Positions 32,421 to 44,337 of a stretch of 64,000 bases of DNA are shown here, piece by piece. The stretch's first letter is position 1, and every line of letters begins with the position of its first letter. A program made the position numbers and the translations under genes. This DNA comes from Tetragonia tetragonoides (taxonomy: Eukaryota; Streptophyta; Magnoliopsida; Caryophyllales; Aizoaceae), in the NCBI GenBank assembly GCA_038025085.1, contig CM076141.1, positions 15,998,001 to 16,062,000 of the forward strand, read 5' to 3'. The notes beneath the pieces were generated by a model. It had not been told where the DNA came from. It did no database searches and was given only the letters and a program-made list of their open reading frames with translations.

Positions 32421-33032
32421 ACTTTTGTTAAGTTTACTTGTAGGCATAGGCATGGCCTCTAAGCCCATCAACTTTGGCACCACCCCTGGCTTACACCAAA
32501 TAACACTTTCCCCTCCTAGACTTTGAGGCAAATGCAAGAGCCTACCTAGTTTTAGCCCATCTATGGAGGGGTGGCATAAATTGTTGCGAAAGTTTGACCT
32601 ATACAGGGAATCGCGCCCATCAAGGGAGAAACGAGGGTATTGATTCAACGCCTTCCTAGCTGATCTTAGGATGTCCGAGTTGTTCACACAAGACATCCTA
32701 CCTTGGAACCTGTTCGCTCTAATCTCCTCTTCTTCTTTGTATTTATGTTTGACCGCCTTTTCTTTCCTCGCAATCTCCTCCTCTAGGTCGAGTTGTAGTA
32801 TCATTTCTTCCAACGTAACGCTCTTTCTTGGGGGAGCATTATGCTCATTTTCCATGTAGGAAGATGAGCTAGGTTCTTGGGATGAAGTAGAAAATCGTTC
32901 TTGTGGGTAAAGGACATTATTGTGTTGGTTAAGGGTAGACGTCGAATCATCATTGTTACAAATGTTCTTAAAGCCTTTCCTCATTTTCGCGCCCATGGAG
33001 TTCTTAAGAGAGAAGAAAGAAAGATCTTTCAT
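32061..33032 (-). CDS. DUF3741-associated / TON1-recruiting-motif (TRM)-like protein
   Basis: A single open frame of 323 residues on the minus strand. It has the short-motif pattern of this plant family: a start KDLSFFSLKNSMGAKMRKG, then VTLEEMILQLDLEEEIARKE, then NNSDILRSARKALNQYPRFS, then SVIWCKPGVVPKLMGLEAMP (the DUF3741-associated motif). In the family these motifs link proteins to TON1 and microtubules and affect cell shape, so a cytoskeletal role is inferred, not shown. About 22 consecutive asparagines (coded by a GTT/AAC microsatellite, 32354-32420) separate the motif region from an Arg-rich stretch (NLRRRAQRNEMERRQRK). A Gly/Ser-rich tail follows. There is no signal peptide. Confidence 0.8.
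32354..32420. repeat. (GTT)n microsatellite coding poly-Asn
   Basis: About 22 uninterrupted GTT units on the plus strand, read as AAC codons by the TRM-like gene. Confidence 0.97.
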
Positions 33033-33326
33033 TAGGGTTTGAAGTGAAAACAGGCCTTAGAACTAACAAGAGAAGATTGTAATAAGAAATGCTCTTAAGA
33101 AATGAACATTTTAAAAGAGTTGATGAGAGTTTTCAAGACATTACTATTATACAAATGTACGTGAATGAATTGAATATGAAGCGGTTTGGTATTAATCTTT
33201 TTGGGGATAGAGATATGAAGAGATTAAATGAGATTCACATGATTAAAGAGAGGGCCAAAGGTTCACAAGTTTTAGCACATTGCTGCCTTCTATGCAAGGG
33301 AAAAGAAAGAAAAAGAAGTTCCACAA

Positions 33327-33374
<48 letters not shown>

Positions 33375-33880
33375 ATTATTATTATTATTTTATAAGAGAA
33401 GCTCCTTGACGAACACACATTCTTATACGAGACTGCTAAACACCTAAACATGAGACACCTCAAATAAGCATGATGTTATGTTTTGTTATAAAGGTGACAA
33501 AAAGTATGTTTCTCTCTTGGGGCTTAGTCCCCTCTTGCGCACCAAAAACAATATATATAGAGGTGACCTTATGTTGAGCCGGCCTTCCGAGAGACCCATG
33601 GACAAACAAATAGTGATTGGAAGATACGTATTTCGTTTTGGCAGTTGACTTCTGCTGGTTTACAGGCTGAGTGTGATGGTGGATAAACAAAATAGAATGA
33701 GACCTGAGTCAAATGTTTTCGTCCATATTGATATAGGGTGGTTTTTCAGTGGCATTTTGTTGAGACACTTGGTGGGCTTTTAAGGATGCAATTCCAAGTT
33801 TGGAATTTTGTCCACGGCCCAATGACAATATGGACAACAAAAAATAGTTAGGATTACAAATCGAAACTGTTCAACTCAAA
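33033..33880. other. Upstream region of the TRM-like gene
   Basis: No gene supported. Contains a (TTA)n microsatellite at 33330-33390. Confidence 0.5.
33330..33390. repeat. (TTA)n microsatellite
   Basis: About 19 trinucleotide units with one interruption (TTAATATTA). Confidence 0.95.
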
Positions 33881-35831
33881 TCATAATTATTATATTATTA
33901 TTATATATATATAAAGGAGGTATTTTTCGGGAGCACTGAGGCATGTCATATAGGTAAGAATTTTAAGAGCGCGCCACCTATGCGAAGATAAAGACAAAAA
34001 ATAAATGTATAAAACGTTTAGGACTCTTAGAAACCCCAATGTTTAGGATTCTTGAGTTGTGATAGACCTTTAGAGTTTTATAAAAGTTATACTAGAACTC
34101 TGTCAAATAATTGAAATCAAATATAACTTTTTCTACACATCTCAAAAAATAATAACTTTTATACCATCAAATTCGCATCGAAAAATACTTTAGAACGAGA
34201 TGCATATACACTATGTATAAGAAACATGTAAGACCGCAGGGATATGTTGGTTCTCGTAAATAAGTAAAAAAAATAAATAATAATATTAACAATAAAATTA
34301 AGGCTGAAAATAAAAAAAAATGAGTAAATATCTTTAGCCACCTAAGCGATATTTTTAAGAGCATGCCACATAAGAGAGAATATTAAACAATAAAATTAAA
34401 GTAACACATACTTTGAACAAAAAAATAAAAATAAATAGAAATAGAATTAAGAAAAGAAAAATAAGATTTTTCAAACTTTATAAACTTAGTAGTTAGTATA
34501 CTCAAATAAATTTCCAAATAAAACTATTTTTAACCTATCAATCAATATGTATTATAAAGAAGTTTCATACTAATAAAGTTTCGGATAATGAAAAAGAGAG
34601 ATTGAATTGTGCTAAATAGTTAGAGTTTTATTGGCGTCATAACTACTTTAGCTTTTGTCTAATATTCAAACTCGAATATAACTATCCTACACACCTTTAA
34701 AAGTAATATTTACACCATCATATTCGTATCGAAAAGTAGTTCAAAATGAGATGCATTTATAATATGTTTACAATAAACTTGTAAGATTGTGTTACAATAT
34801 TAATTTCAGTAAATAAATTTTAAAATATGATAAAGAAAAACAAAAATAACAAAACATATAAATTTGAATGCGTGCATCCCACGGGCATCGCGCCACGTAG
34901 GAAATTACATCTAAGCAAGCAACTGAACGAAAAATAAATAAAGGTTAGGAAATGAAATATAGAGTTTGAGTTGTGATAGACCTCTAGAGTTTTATAGGAG
35001 CTATTTTAGATATCCGTCAAATATTTATAAAATCAAATATAATTTTTTCTACATGTCTAAAAAATAATCTTTTAAATAATCAGATTCGCATCGATAAGTA
35101 CCTTAAAACATTCATTTACAATATGTATAAGAAATATGTAAGATTGGCTTGAAAATATATTTGAGCAAATATATTTTAAGTCCATGCATAGCACAAGTTT
35201 GATTACTAAGTTGCATCACCTAAACAATTAGTCTCAACAAAAAAAAATTAGAAGCAAGCCACACAAGCCACAAATATATTTTAGAATATTGAAAGAAGAA
35301 AAAAGAGTGGAGAATGCGATATATGCCTCTCCTCATGTTCACATTTCACCTTTTATTGATTCAAGGCTCCTGCGATATGATATATAGTGTTTGAACATCG
35401 ATCTAACAACGATTTTAAAGTAACCATTTTCGGAGGTGCAATTTTGTTAGAACCCTAATTGTATTTTAGGAAGATTATGATAACTAATGTCTTTTTTTAT
35501 TAAGCGCCTCACATAATCAGTTCTCCATTTTTTTTTTTGAATATTTTCTCACCCTTTATTCTCCCTACATCTCTTTACTTTTAAGTTTTCTTATTTATTC
35601 TAGCAAATGTTGATGATCCGATGGGCGTGAAAAATAAAAGAGAGATCGACCTAAATCACTAAGGATAGCATGAAACTAGCATCACTATATAGCATGCATA
35701 ATTATAATCAATTAGAAATTATTTATGATTTTTTTTTCTAAATAGGCATGTTAGTGTGCGTATTTCACCAAATAAATATTAATATACAAACATTTCACTC
35801 AACCCGTGCAACGCACGGGCTTTAAAACTAG
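33881..35831. mobile_element. Non-autonomous Helitron candidate
   Basis: The right end has the Helitron 3' signature: a 7-bp stem CCCGTGC / GCACGGG with a 3-base loop at 35803-35819, then CTTTAAAA and the terminal CTAG at 35828-35831, followed by host T. The left end is less sure. A host A at 33880 is followed by TCATAATTATTATA, and TATATATAAAGGAGG a few bases on fits plant Helitron 5' ends. There are no target duplications, as expected. The interior is non-coding and includes three decayed copies of one unit. Confidence 0.65.
34040..35165. repeat. Three decayed direct copies of a ~200-bp unit in the Helitron
   Basis: Copies lie at about 34040-34240, 34610-34800 and 34960-35160. Each reads through TAGAGTTTTAT, then CTCGAATATAA or ATCAAATATAA, CTACACA, TTCGCATCGA or TTCGTATCGA, and a stretch like ATGTATAAGAAACATGTAAGA. 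They are well diverged. Spacing is irregular, so they are dispersed direct repeats and not a tidy tandem array. Confidence 0.75.
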
Positions 35832-36397
35832 TATCTATATATTAGAGACGTTTTCTGACAGCATTGGACACGTCCACCTTAGCAAAGCTTTTTTTAAAAA
35901 AATAACAATAATAAATCATAAATATAAGTTAGGAAAGAGAGAATATAATAATAATAATAATAATAATAGATGATAAATATAAGTTAGGAAAGAGAGAATA
36001 TTAGAGTTATGACAGTAAATCGTTGAAGATAATGTAATATTAAGAGTAGTATAACTTTTGTTTCACGTTATAAAAATTCCAATATCTTACACCAATGAAA
36101 AGAGCGTGAAACACACTTTAAAACAAGACCTATTTTGTCATATATCTTATGCATGGGAGCTGATTTTGCCAAGACTAGAAAATACTCTTCCAAGACAAAT
36201 ATTATTGTTTGACTAAATTGCCCCTTATTTCTATTGGGTGGTGCCTATAGTGAGAAACAGAATAAAATCAGTTGCACTAAAGTGCATCGGCTTTATAATT
36301 TCTACCCAGTTAATTGTTGCACACCTCTTGCATCAAATCTCAGCACCTCACCAAGCAGCCATAAACGTGCTACTCCTACTCTTTTTGCATCTGTACA
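35832..36397. other. Second Helitron-like 5' end and AT-rich DNA
   Basis: TCTATATATTAGAGACGTTT at 35834, two bases past the Helitron end, looks like another Helitron 5' terminus. It resembles the TATATATAAAGGAGGTATTT region of the first. No matching 3' hairpin is found before 36398. A ~38-bp segment (ATAAATATAAGTTAGGAAAG and flanks) is duplicated around an (ATA)n run near 35920-36000. Confidence 0.5.
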
Positions 36398-36761
36398 TGT
36401 AACACCCCCGAATTCGCAACGATTTCCTGGGAGCTGTCGACGTCGATGTACACGACTCGACACCACTGAACCGTCCCAAACCCGAGGATCGTTACTGCAA
36501 CATTTATCACTAAGGAGTAGATGCTAAGCAGAAAGAAAGACTAGGCATCAAAAGGAGCTTGTAAGGAAACTAAACAAACTAATCAGTTAATATCAGAGTT
36601 GTCTATATAGTGAGCTAAAACCATTAAACCAATTTATTACAACTTGCTTTCAAAGGGCTAAATCCAATAAAATCCCAACGATCTAAACTGAACAGAAAGA
36701 GTTCTAAAACCCGACTCCAACTCTACTTCCAAGCTGTACGTCCTCAATCAACTAAACCTGC

Positions 36762-39514
36762 ACTTTTGTAACACCCCCGAATTTATAACGATTTCCTGGA
36801 AACTATCGACGTCATTATACATGACTCGACACCACTGAACCATCCCTAACCCGAGGGCAGTTACTGCAACATTTATCACTAAGGAATAAATGCTAAGCAG
36901 AAAGAAAAGTTAGGTATCAAAGGAAGCATCTAAACAAATTAAACTTTAATATCAGAGTTGTCTAACAAGTGAACTTAAGTCCGTTAAAGTATTATTACAA
37001 CTTTGCCTTCGCACAAACTAAAACTCCCATAATCCACAATAAATAATAAGTCTAGAGAACAAGCCCACAATTAAACTCCAAAGCTATCCGTCCTCACTCA
37101 GCAACACGCCAACACCTGCACTTTGGTTTCCGTGACGGAAACAAGGTACAGAAGAAAAGAGAAGAAACAAAAGAAAACAAAAATCAGATAAACTGAGTAA
37201 AAGTCGTCCATACCCAGTAAAAACACTTTCGCAAACCTTACCTGGGTTTTAGAAGAATCATTGAAATTCATTTGCATGCACAAGTAGTCATACAATCAAG
37301 CATACGCATACTCAATATTCAATTACATGCAATTCTTGCTTTAGTGATCATTCGAACACAAACAGACAAACCATCTTGATTAGAGTAATAAGAGAGCGAA
37401 TAGAACAACAATTACCCATACTGTTCATAGATAGATATAGACATGCCACGGACTTACTCTAGTGTATATTCATACTATCTCTAACATAATAATCGATACG
37501 TAGAGAATTAAAGAATGGGGAATGATCCATCCGAACACACTACGAGGTGTCCATAATAAGTAACTTGGGAATCACGCATCCCTAGACTACATCAATTAGA
37601 TGAATCTTGATTGCTCGACTACTCTTAGGGATCCATTAGGAGTCTTATTCTCATTTACAATTCAATTCACATACTTGCATTGATTGACCTAGTGGTACAA
37701 CGAGACCACGACATACTACTTCATTTCATGCTCATGATAATGAATAATAATAATAACGACGATAATGACATAAATGCATATTATCATAATCATGCTTCAC
37801 ATATGTTTAACGAAATTTTCGCAACACTTTGACAGTAAATCATGATATCCAAAAATTACACTTTCACAAATAAACCATCAAGATATATTAGGTGCTCATT
37901 AGCACTCAATAATAACCCATTCCAAATAGCACGTATATTATATCATAATAATATTAGAAATTTAACATCGCCATACATGCTCAATAATTAGCATATGAAC
38001 TAAATAATTAACAAAACTTCATAAACTTGTCATACTCAATATAAATCATAATTAAAGTGAAGAATATATTTCTAATTCTCATAATTAACAACGATATAAT
38101 TTACAGCAAGTCTTGTGTGAGACCAACTCATAAAAAAATGGGGTCACTATTTAGTAATGGAGGGGTCACTTATGGTGAGCAGTGACCCCTGTTTCATTGA
38201 AAAGTAACCTCGTCTTACCAATAATTAGAGAAAGACCGTCTTATAGAAGTTTTTGTGTATAATTTAATCATGCTTCGCATATTAAATTCACAACAATATC
38301 TCAATTAGCACATAACACATCAAAATAGTTTTGATGGGGCTTTGGAAAGAGGTAGGCACAATCGCTTACCTAACAAATGCTCACTACGCAGTAGGTAACC
38401 TTGCAAATCATAACCCGATCACGCTTGTCCGTTAGGTCCTAATTAAAAATAATTACCGAGACATAATCAGTAAATACGAAAATCTAAAAAGTAATAAAAT
38501 ATTAATCTAATATTTTATTTAAATTTCTTGATTTATTTCAATCAATCTAGGCTTTCGAAATCCGGATTCAGGCTCCAAACGAGTACAGAATAATAAAAAC
38601 CATTATTGAAAAATACTGAAAAATCCAAAATTAATTAAAACCAAATTATTAAAATGAAACCCTAACTTATTGTGCAAATCTCGACCACGGTCACCCACAA
38701 GGGGATCCATGGTCGGACCCGTTACCACCATCACCACCCACCGACCACCATGGTCGGCGGTGTTGGCGCGCCGGTGATCGGCGGCCAATAGAGAGAAAGA
38801 GAGAGAGTGTTTGCGAGAGAGGGAGAGAAAGAGAACAAGAGAGAGAGAGAACAACTGAGCGAGAGGAAAAGGGGGCAAAAACAACCGGTGGGTCAGCCCA
38901 CGCCGGTCGACCGATCGACCAGGCGGCGGGGGTGGCGCCAGGCCGCCGGCGAGCAGAAGCGAGGGAGGAAGAGAGAGAAAGGAAGAGAGAGAAGAGGAGG
39001 CGGCTCACCTTGGTGGTGGCCCTGGTGTTCCGGTGACTGGCGGCCGAGCAAGGGGGAAGGGGGAGGCCGGTCGAGTGAAGAGAGAGGAGAGAGAAAGTGT
39101 GTATGCCGTGAGAGAGAGAGAAGTGAATTGTGAGGTTTTGGCTCAATTTTTTGTAAACTGATCAATCGGCCCATCTCTTAGCTTATATAGGTCCCTAGTC
39201 AAAGAAAGTCAAAACCTACTAGACTTAGGATAAATTTTTTGATTTAATTGCTAATTAAAAACAATTAAAACCAGTTAAATGCTAATTTAAACAATATGAA
39301 TAAGCCTTATTCATATACAAAATAATTTTGATTAAATCCCTCAATTTGATAATTATAAATCACGAAATTCCCAAAATATTAATTAATATTATCATGGCTT
39401 AATTTGAATAATTCGAATCTTTATATAAATCTACGATTTAAATCTTCAAAACTATTTATAAATGAATTATAAATCGATATTATAATTATAGAAATATTGG
39501 GGTATCACAACTTT
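36762..39514 (-). mobile_element. Solo LTR B (2743 bp), with TSD ACTTT
   Basis: The LTR spans 36767-39509 in antisense, from TGTAACACCCCCG to GGGGTATCACA. The 5-bp repeats ACTTT at 36762-36766 and 39510-39514 flank it, so it is a solo LTR left by recombination between the LTRs of a full element that had inserted into LTR A. It contains a GA/CT-rich part (38790-39130) whose long open frames are not genes, and a small MITE at 38104-38257. Confidence 0.92.
38095..38266. mobile_element. Small MITE with 9-bp TSD (Mutator-like), 154 bp
   Basis: The element spans 38104-38257 and is flanked by the perfect 9-bp repeat TATAATTTA (38095-38103, 38258-38266). LTR A and the later LTRs lack the insert at the matching place, which proves the empty site. 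The ends CAGCAAGTCTTGTGTGAGAC and (inverted) CACAAAAACTTCTATAAGAC match imperfectly. The 9-bp duplication suggests the Mutator superfamily. Confidence 0.87.
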
Positions 39515-41002
39515 GGTTTCCGTGACGGAAACAAAATAAAGAAGAAAAGAAAAGAAACAAAAGAGAAACAAAAATCAGATAAACTGAATAAACGTCATCC
39601 GTACCCAGTAAAAACATTTCGTAAACCTTACCTGAGGTTTTAGAAGAATAATTGAAATTCATTTTGCATACGCACATAAGCATATAATCAAGCATACGCA
39701 TAACGACATTCTTTTATATACAATTCTTGTATAGTGATCATACAAAAGATGACATAGACAATCCGTCTTGATTAGAGAGATGTAAGAGGGCGAATAGAAC
39801 AGCGATTACCCATACTGTTCATCGAAGATACAATCACGCCATGGACTTAATGACTTTAGTGTGCACACTACCTCTAGTACAATTAAACGAGCCTAGAGGA
39901 CTTAATAAATGGGAAATGATCCGTCCCAGACACACTGCGAGGTGTCCATAAGTAACTTGGGAATCACTCATCCCTTGAACTACACCATTAGGTGCAATCC
40001 CGATTGCTCGACTACTCCTAGGGATCCATTAGGAGTCTTACTCTCATTTAATTCAATTCACATAATTTGCATTGGTTGACAAAGTGGTACTACAAGACCA
40101 CGACTTACTAATTCATTTCATGCTCTAGACAATGAATAGTAAATAACGACGATAATGATAATTCAATACGATGAGAATTAAACATGCTTTAATTCAATAA
40201 CGACGATAATTCAATAATGATGACATGAAATGTCTAGCACAATTTCGGCAGAACTTCGGCAAGGTAATATGATATCCAAAAAGTCACAAATCATCCAAGG
40301 CATTCAACGATAATATATAGGTGCTCACTAGCACTCAATAATATCCATACCAATTAGCATATAATTAGTAATATAATAATACTAATATTTCACCATTTAA
40401 CAATTGTCCAATAATCATCATATAGCGTAATAAATTCCCAAAACATGCTAACATCAACATGCTAATTATAAACGATATTTACAGCAGTGAATCATGCTTA
40501 ATAATTTTATAATAACGACGATATAATTTAATCATGCCTTGCATATTAAATTCACAACAATTTTCCAATTAGCACATAACACATCAAAATAGTTTTGATG
40601 GGGCTATGGAAGACGGTAGGCATGAGTGCTTACCACTACAAAGCTACCAAACAGTAAGTATGCTCCAACGATCGACGATTATCATGCTTGCTCGTTAGGT
40701 CCTAATTAAAAACAATTATCGAATCAGTGTTAATTAAATACGAAAATACAAACAGTAACGAAATATTGATCTGATAATTTTATTAAATTTCTTGATTTAT
40801 TTCCACCAATCTAGGCATATGAAAATCCGAATTCCGATTCCGAATGAGTACAAAAAAATAAAAAAAATATTAAATCAAAAATACTGAAAATCGAAATAAT
40901 AATTACCAAAAATAGAAAAACGAAACCCTAACTTCAAAACTAGGTCTAGGTCACGGGTACCCATGCATGGGACCCATAAACCAACCCAACACCACCACCG
41001 CC

Positions 41003-42271
41003 TGTAGATGCCAAAAAGGCGTCTTCAGATTTTTCTCCGCAAAAGCCCGATGATGAAAGGAGTAATTTATAAACTTGAACTGCTATTTTTGCTTTAATAG
41101 TTAAGATAAGGTCTCAGGTTTTTCCTCCAAACACTCCTTCATTCCATTCCATTCAGAAGCCCCGTTCAAGAGCTTTCCAACGACATGCCTCACGCCTTTT
41201 TCTGACTCCCGGTCGCCAAGTTGCGATTTAGGGGTAGAACCGTCTTTTACCGTCCAAGGGTAAAACGGTCTTTTCATATTTTTCGGAATACAAAAGTTCC
41301 TCCGAAAAATAAAAAAAGACTGGATTTCTTCATTATGACGACATCCGCTAGCGGCGCTGACCCTGCTTCGCCCCGGCTCATTTTTCAAGCCCGTCTCGTT
41401 TTTAATCAGCTCAATTTCTGTCGTCCAACCCTATTTCCCCACGCCTATATAAACAACCCTTCACCCTCAGTTCAAAACACACAGTCTACAATTGACAACC
41501 TCTATTCTCGGGAGTATTGACACTGAGCTTCCCCCTCTTTCTTCCAAAATTGAGATCTTGTTTTACTATTCTTGTCAAATATAGCCTACAGTTCATGTAC
41601 AAACTCCAGAGGGCTCAAATTAAATTAACTGCCTAATTGTTTATTTTCTAGTAGTCATAATGTAGATATCATGCTAGAATAACGTCTTTTATTGCTTACT
41701 AAATATTGTCTTTTCAAGCATGTCTAGTCATTGTAATGCTCAATTTGTCAATCGAATGCATGTCTAAATAAGGGTTAAAAATAAATGTTGTGATGCTTGT
41801 GGTGAACCAATTAATAGTCTAAGTCTAGGTTGTTAATCCGGTTTGTGTCGGAATCATGCTTTATATTATTAAGCAAACTTGAGTTAGTAGAGGCCGTCAT
41901 AAACGGGCGAGTTGGGTGCCTAACACCTTCCCACCTCGTACCTTCGCCCCCGAACCCTTTATTCTTGGGTACTCATATGCTCTATATGAGCAGGAGTCTT
42001 TTTAATAACATGATCAGTTCACTTTTCGCGCTATTGGGTTGTCCCTTCGGCTTGTCCCTTCGGTTTGTCCCTTCGATAAAACGCCAATAGCAAATTTGTG
42101 ACCTCTTTCATGATTTTTGTTCAATTCAAGTCTTTTCAAAAGCTTTTCTAACTCGATGGTCCCTTGAACTTATCTAAACCCCCAACTTACAAATTTTCTA
42201 TAAGGACGCACTCCGTGGAAACCAATACACTTCATAAGAAAAGGATTGGACGAAAATCCCGGGTCCTTGCA
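41003..42271 (+). repeat. Tat 5' LTR (~1269 bp)
   Basis: Starts TGTAGATGCCAAAAAGGCG where LTR A breaks off and ends GGGTCCTTGCA two bases before the primer site. A TATA box (TATATAAA) lies at 41446. There is no second LTR to compare with in this window, so the borders rest on TG...CA and the PBS only. The palindrome CCGCTAGCGG is at 41345-41354. Confidence 0.75.
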
Positions 42272-43358
42272 ATGGGGACTCAACTGGGGATTTATTTAAG
42301 AGAGTGAGACTCGAAAGTCAAGTTTGCTTAATTGTTTAATAACATGTTCCATATTTCTTTGCATCATTTGCATCATTCACATCATTTGCATGTGCCTTGG
42401 CACAACCTTTTGACCCTTATCGACCCTCGAGGAAGTTAGTGTCGCAGCTCGTAGACAACCCGTATATTTAAAGGAATATACAGTTGTCATATCGTGCAAA
42501 TCGACGCTTCCTCACCCATGACTCATCAATCCTTGTTGATGAAAAGAATTACAATTGACGTGTCGACCATCCGCCGAACGAAAATTGTAATTTGTCGTGG
42601 TAGCCTCACAGGAGCCAAAAGCCTCTAACCCACATTTGTGCATCCGCTTGTTTGTTGTGCATGTGTCGTTGTAATGCCCGTCTGATCACATGTTTGTATG
42701 TAAACTGCTTTGTTATTATGCTTGCATGAATGCATGAATACTGTGATTATGTGCCAACATGTACTTACGTGCTAGGAGCCTTTTCTTTTATTTTTAGCTA
42801 GTTCCTAATGCCCGATGATGGTGCGAGAATTCAGTTCAATGAACACTCATCATTTTCCCGATGATATATTCTAAAAGTCATGAACAATTTTCAAGGATCT
42901 TTTAGGGGAAAAAAAAAAAAAGTCAGTCTCCCAATTTCCCTTCTCCCTTTTTCTTTTTTATTATTATTTTTTTTTGATGTAATTCAGATTAGGTAAAAAA
43001 AAAAAGAAAAATCAAAAAATCAAAAAACAAAAAAAAACGGCAAAACAAAAAAATGCCGAATAACAAAAAAATCGAAAAAAAAGAAAGATCGAAATTCTTT
43101 TTATTTTATTTTATCCCATTTTCCATTTTCTTTGAGTCAAGAAAAATAAAAAAATAGGATAGTCCATCTTTTTCTATTTTTATTATTTTCGTTCAATTGA
43201 CTTTATTTTTCTTTAATATTAGGGATATATTCGGGCATTTAGGCTTAAGGGCCTTTCCTTTCTAGGACAATGTGTCTTTCTATATGCGGGTCAACTTTTT
43301 CTTAGATGAGAGTCTCGTGGTCTTTTTGATTCTATGAGATCTTCTACTCGTTCAGATC
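42272..43358 (+). other. Tat leader between PBS and gag
   Basis: About 1.1 kb of untranslated leader. It contains an A-rich stretch of adenine and AAAAATC-type runs at 42905-43100. No open frame is supported. Confidence 0.6.
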
Positions 43359-44337
43359 ATGCCAGGGTCCCTCAAGCGTTACTCAGCAGAAGATACACAG
43401 AACGAATCTTTCCTCATGTCAGGGTCGGAAATGAGCCAGAATGCTAAGAAAATCAAAGCTCATTTTGTGACAACTGCATATCCAGTCTGCGAAACTCAAA
43501 GAGAGTCGATACTTGATACTCAAGATGAATCCCTTGATTTGGATGAACAACTGGACCGATCATTCCGGGAGGCCAAGATCCAAGTAGGCCTTGATCCTGA
43601 TGAAACCCCGCGCCTTGTTGAATACAGAAGCGCAGGCAAGCCAACCCAGGCTATTGTTGAAGCACAAGATGATATTGAGCACCTAACTCAATACATAGTT
43701 GTCTACCACTCAGAGATCAAAAGGTTACAAAAGACGGTCGCTGGGTTAGAACAAAGAATTAAGGCTCTAGAAGGTGACAAAGTTCTTCTCAATCAAGAGC
43801 AACCTCGCTGGCCTCAGGAACACATTTTTCAACAAATGAGGTTATATGGCTACATGCAACCAATAGGACCTACTTATGAAGTCGTCCCGGAAAATGGAAA
43901 CCCAGGTGTCTACTGCGAATACTGCCCGAGCCTGTGGACATCACACATATGACTGCAGGAACCTAGGAGACAAGACCCAAGCCTTCATTGATGAAGGGAC
44001 CATGTGGCCCGCGCATCATTGGTTATCCAAGAAAAGATCAAACATTCCTACCCGTGAATTCACGCCACTTGCAATACCTATTCATGATGTTATGTCAGCC
44101 TTACTTCGCCGTGGAGATCTCCAGTTCCTGGAAAGGGTTTTACCAGAAAAGGAGGATCATTACCTTTACTGCAGGTATCACAGATGCTTTGGACACCTCA
44201 TTGAACAATGTTATCGTCTGAAGTGTGACATCCAATTCATCATTGATTCCGGAATTGTCTCTCCTCCGAAGTCCCATATATTCAAGATCACCATACGTAA
44301 GTATGAATCAGAACCCGAGGTCAACGTACTGGAAATG
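43359..44337 (+). pseudogene. Tat gag, first part (interrupted)
   Basis: The frame starting at 43359 reads through a coiled-coil-like stretch (IEHLTQYIVVYHSEIKRLQ, VAGLEQRIKALEGDK), then shifts frame near 43920 inside a zinc-knuckle-like CxxC...GHHTYDC motif. It continues in the next frame with KTQAFIDEG and a second Cys/His motif, YCRYHRCFGHLIEQC. This is the pattern of Tat gag proteins, which package the RNA. It is cut at 44,337 by the chromovirus. Confidence 0.8.

Larger units (their letters stand above)
36398..41002 (-). mobile_element. LTR A of the chromovirus family, split by LTR B and cut by the Tat element
   Basis: In antisense, LTR sequence of the same family as 44338-46925 is present at 36398-36766 and continues at 39515-41002. 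The gap is filled by solo LTR B and its target repeat. At 41,002 it stops abruptly at the start of the Tat LTR, so the rest of A may lie beyond the Tat element outside this window. It is the oldest layer in the nest. Confidence 0.85.

Noticed and set aside
38600..39174. Long open frames on both strands in GA/CT-rich DNA
   Set aside because: They lie in solo LTR B and result from low-complexity repeats without stops. The same happens at 44629-45135 and 53941-54616 in the other LTRs.
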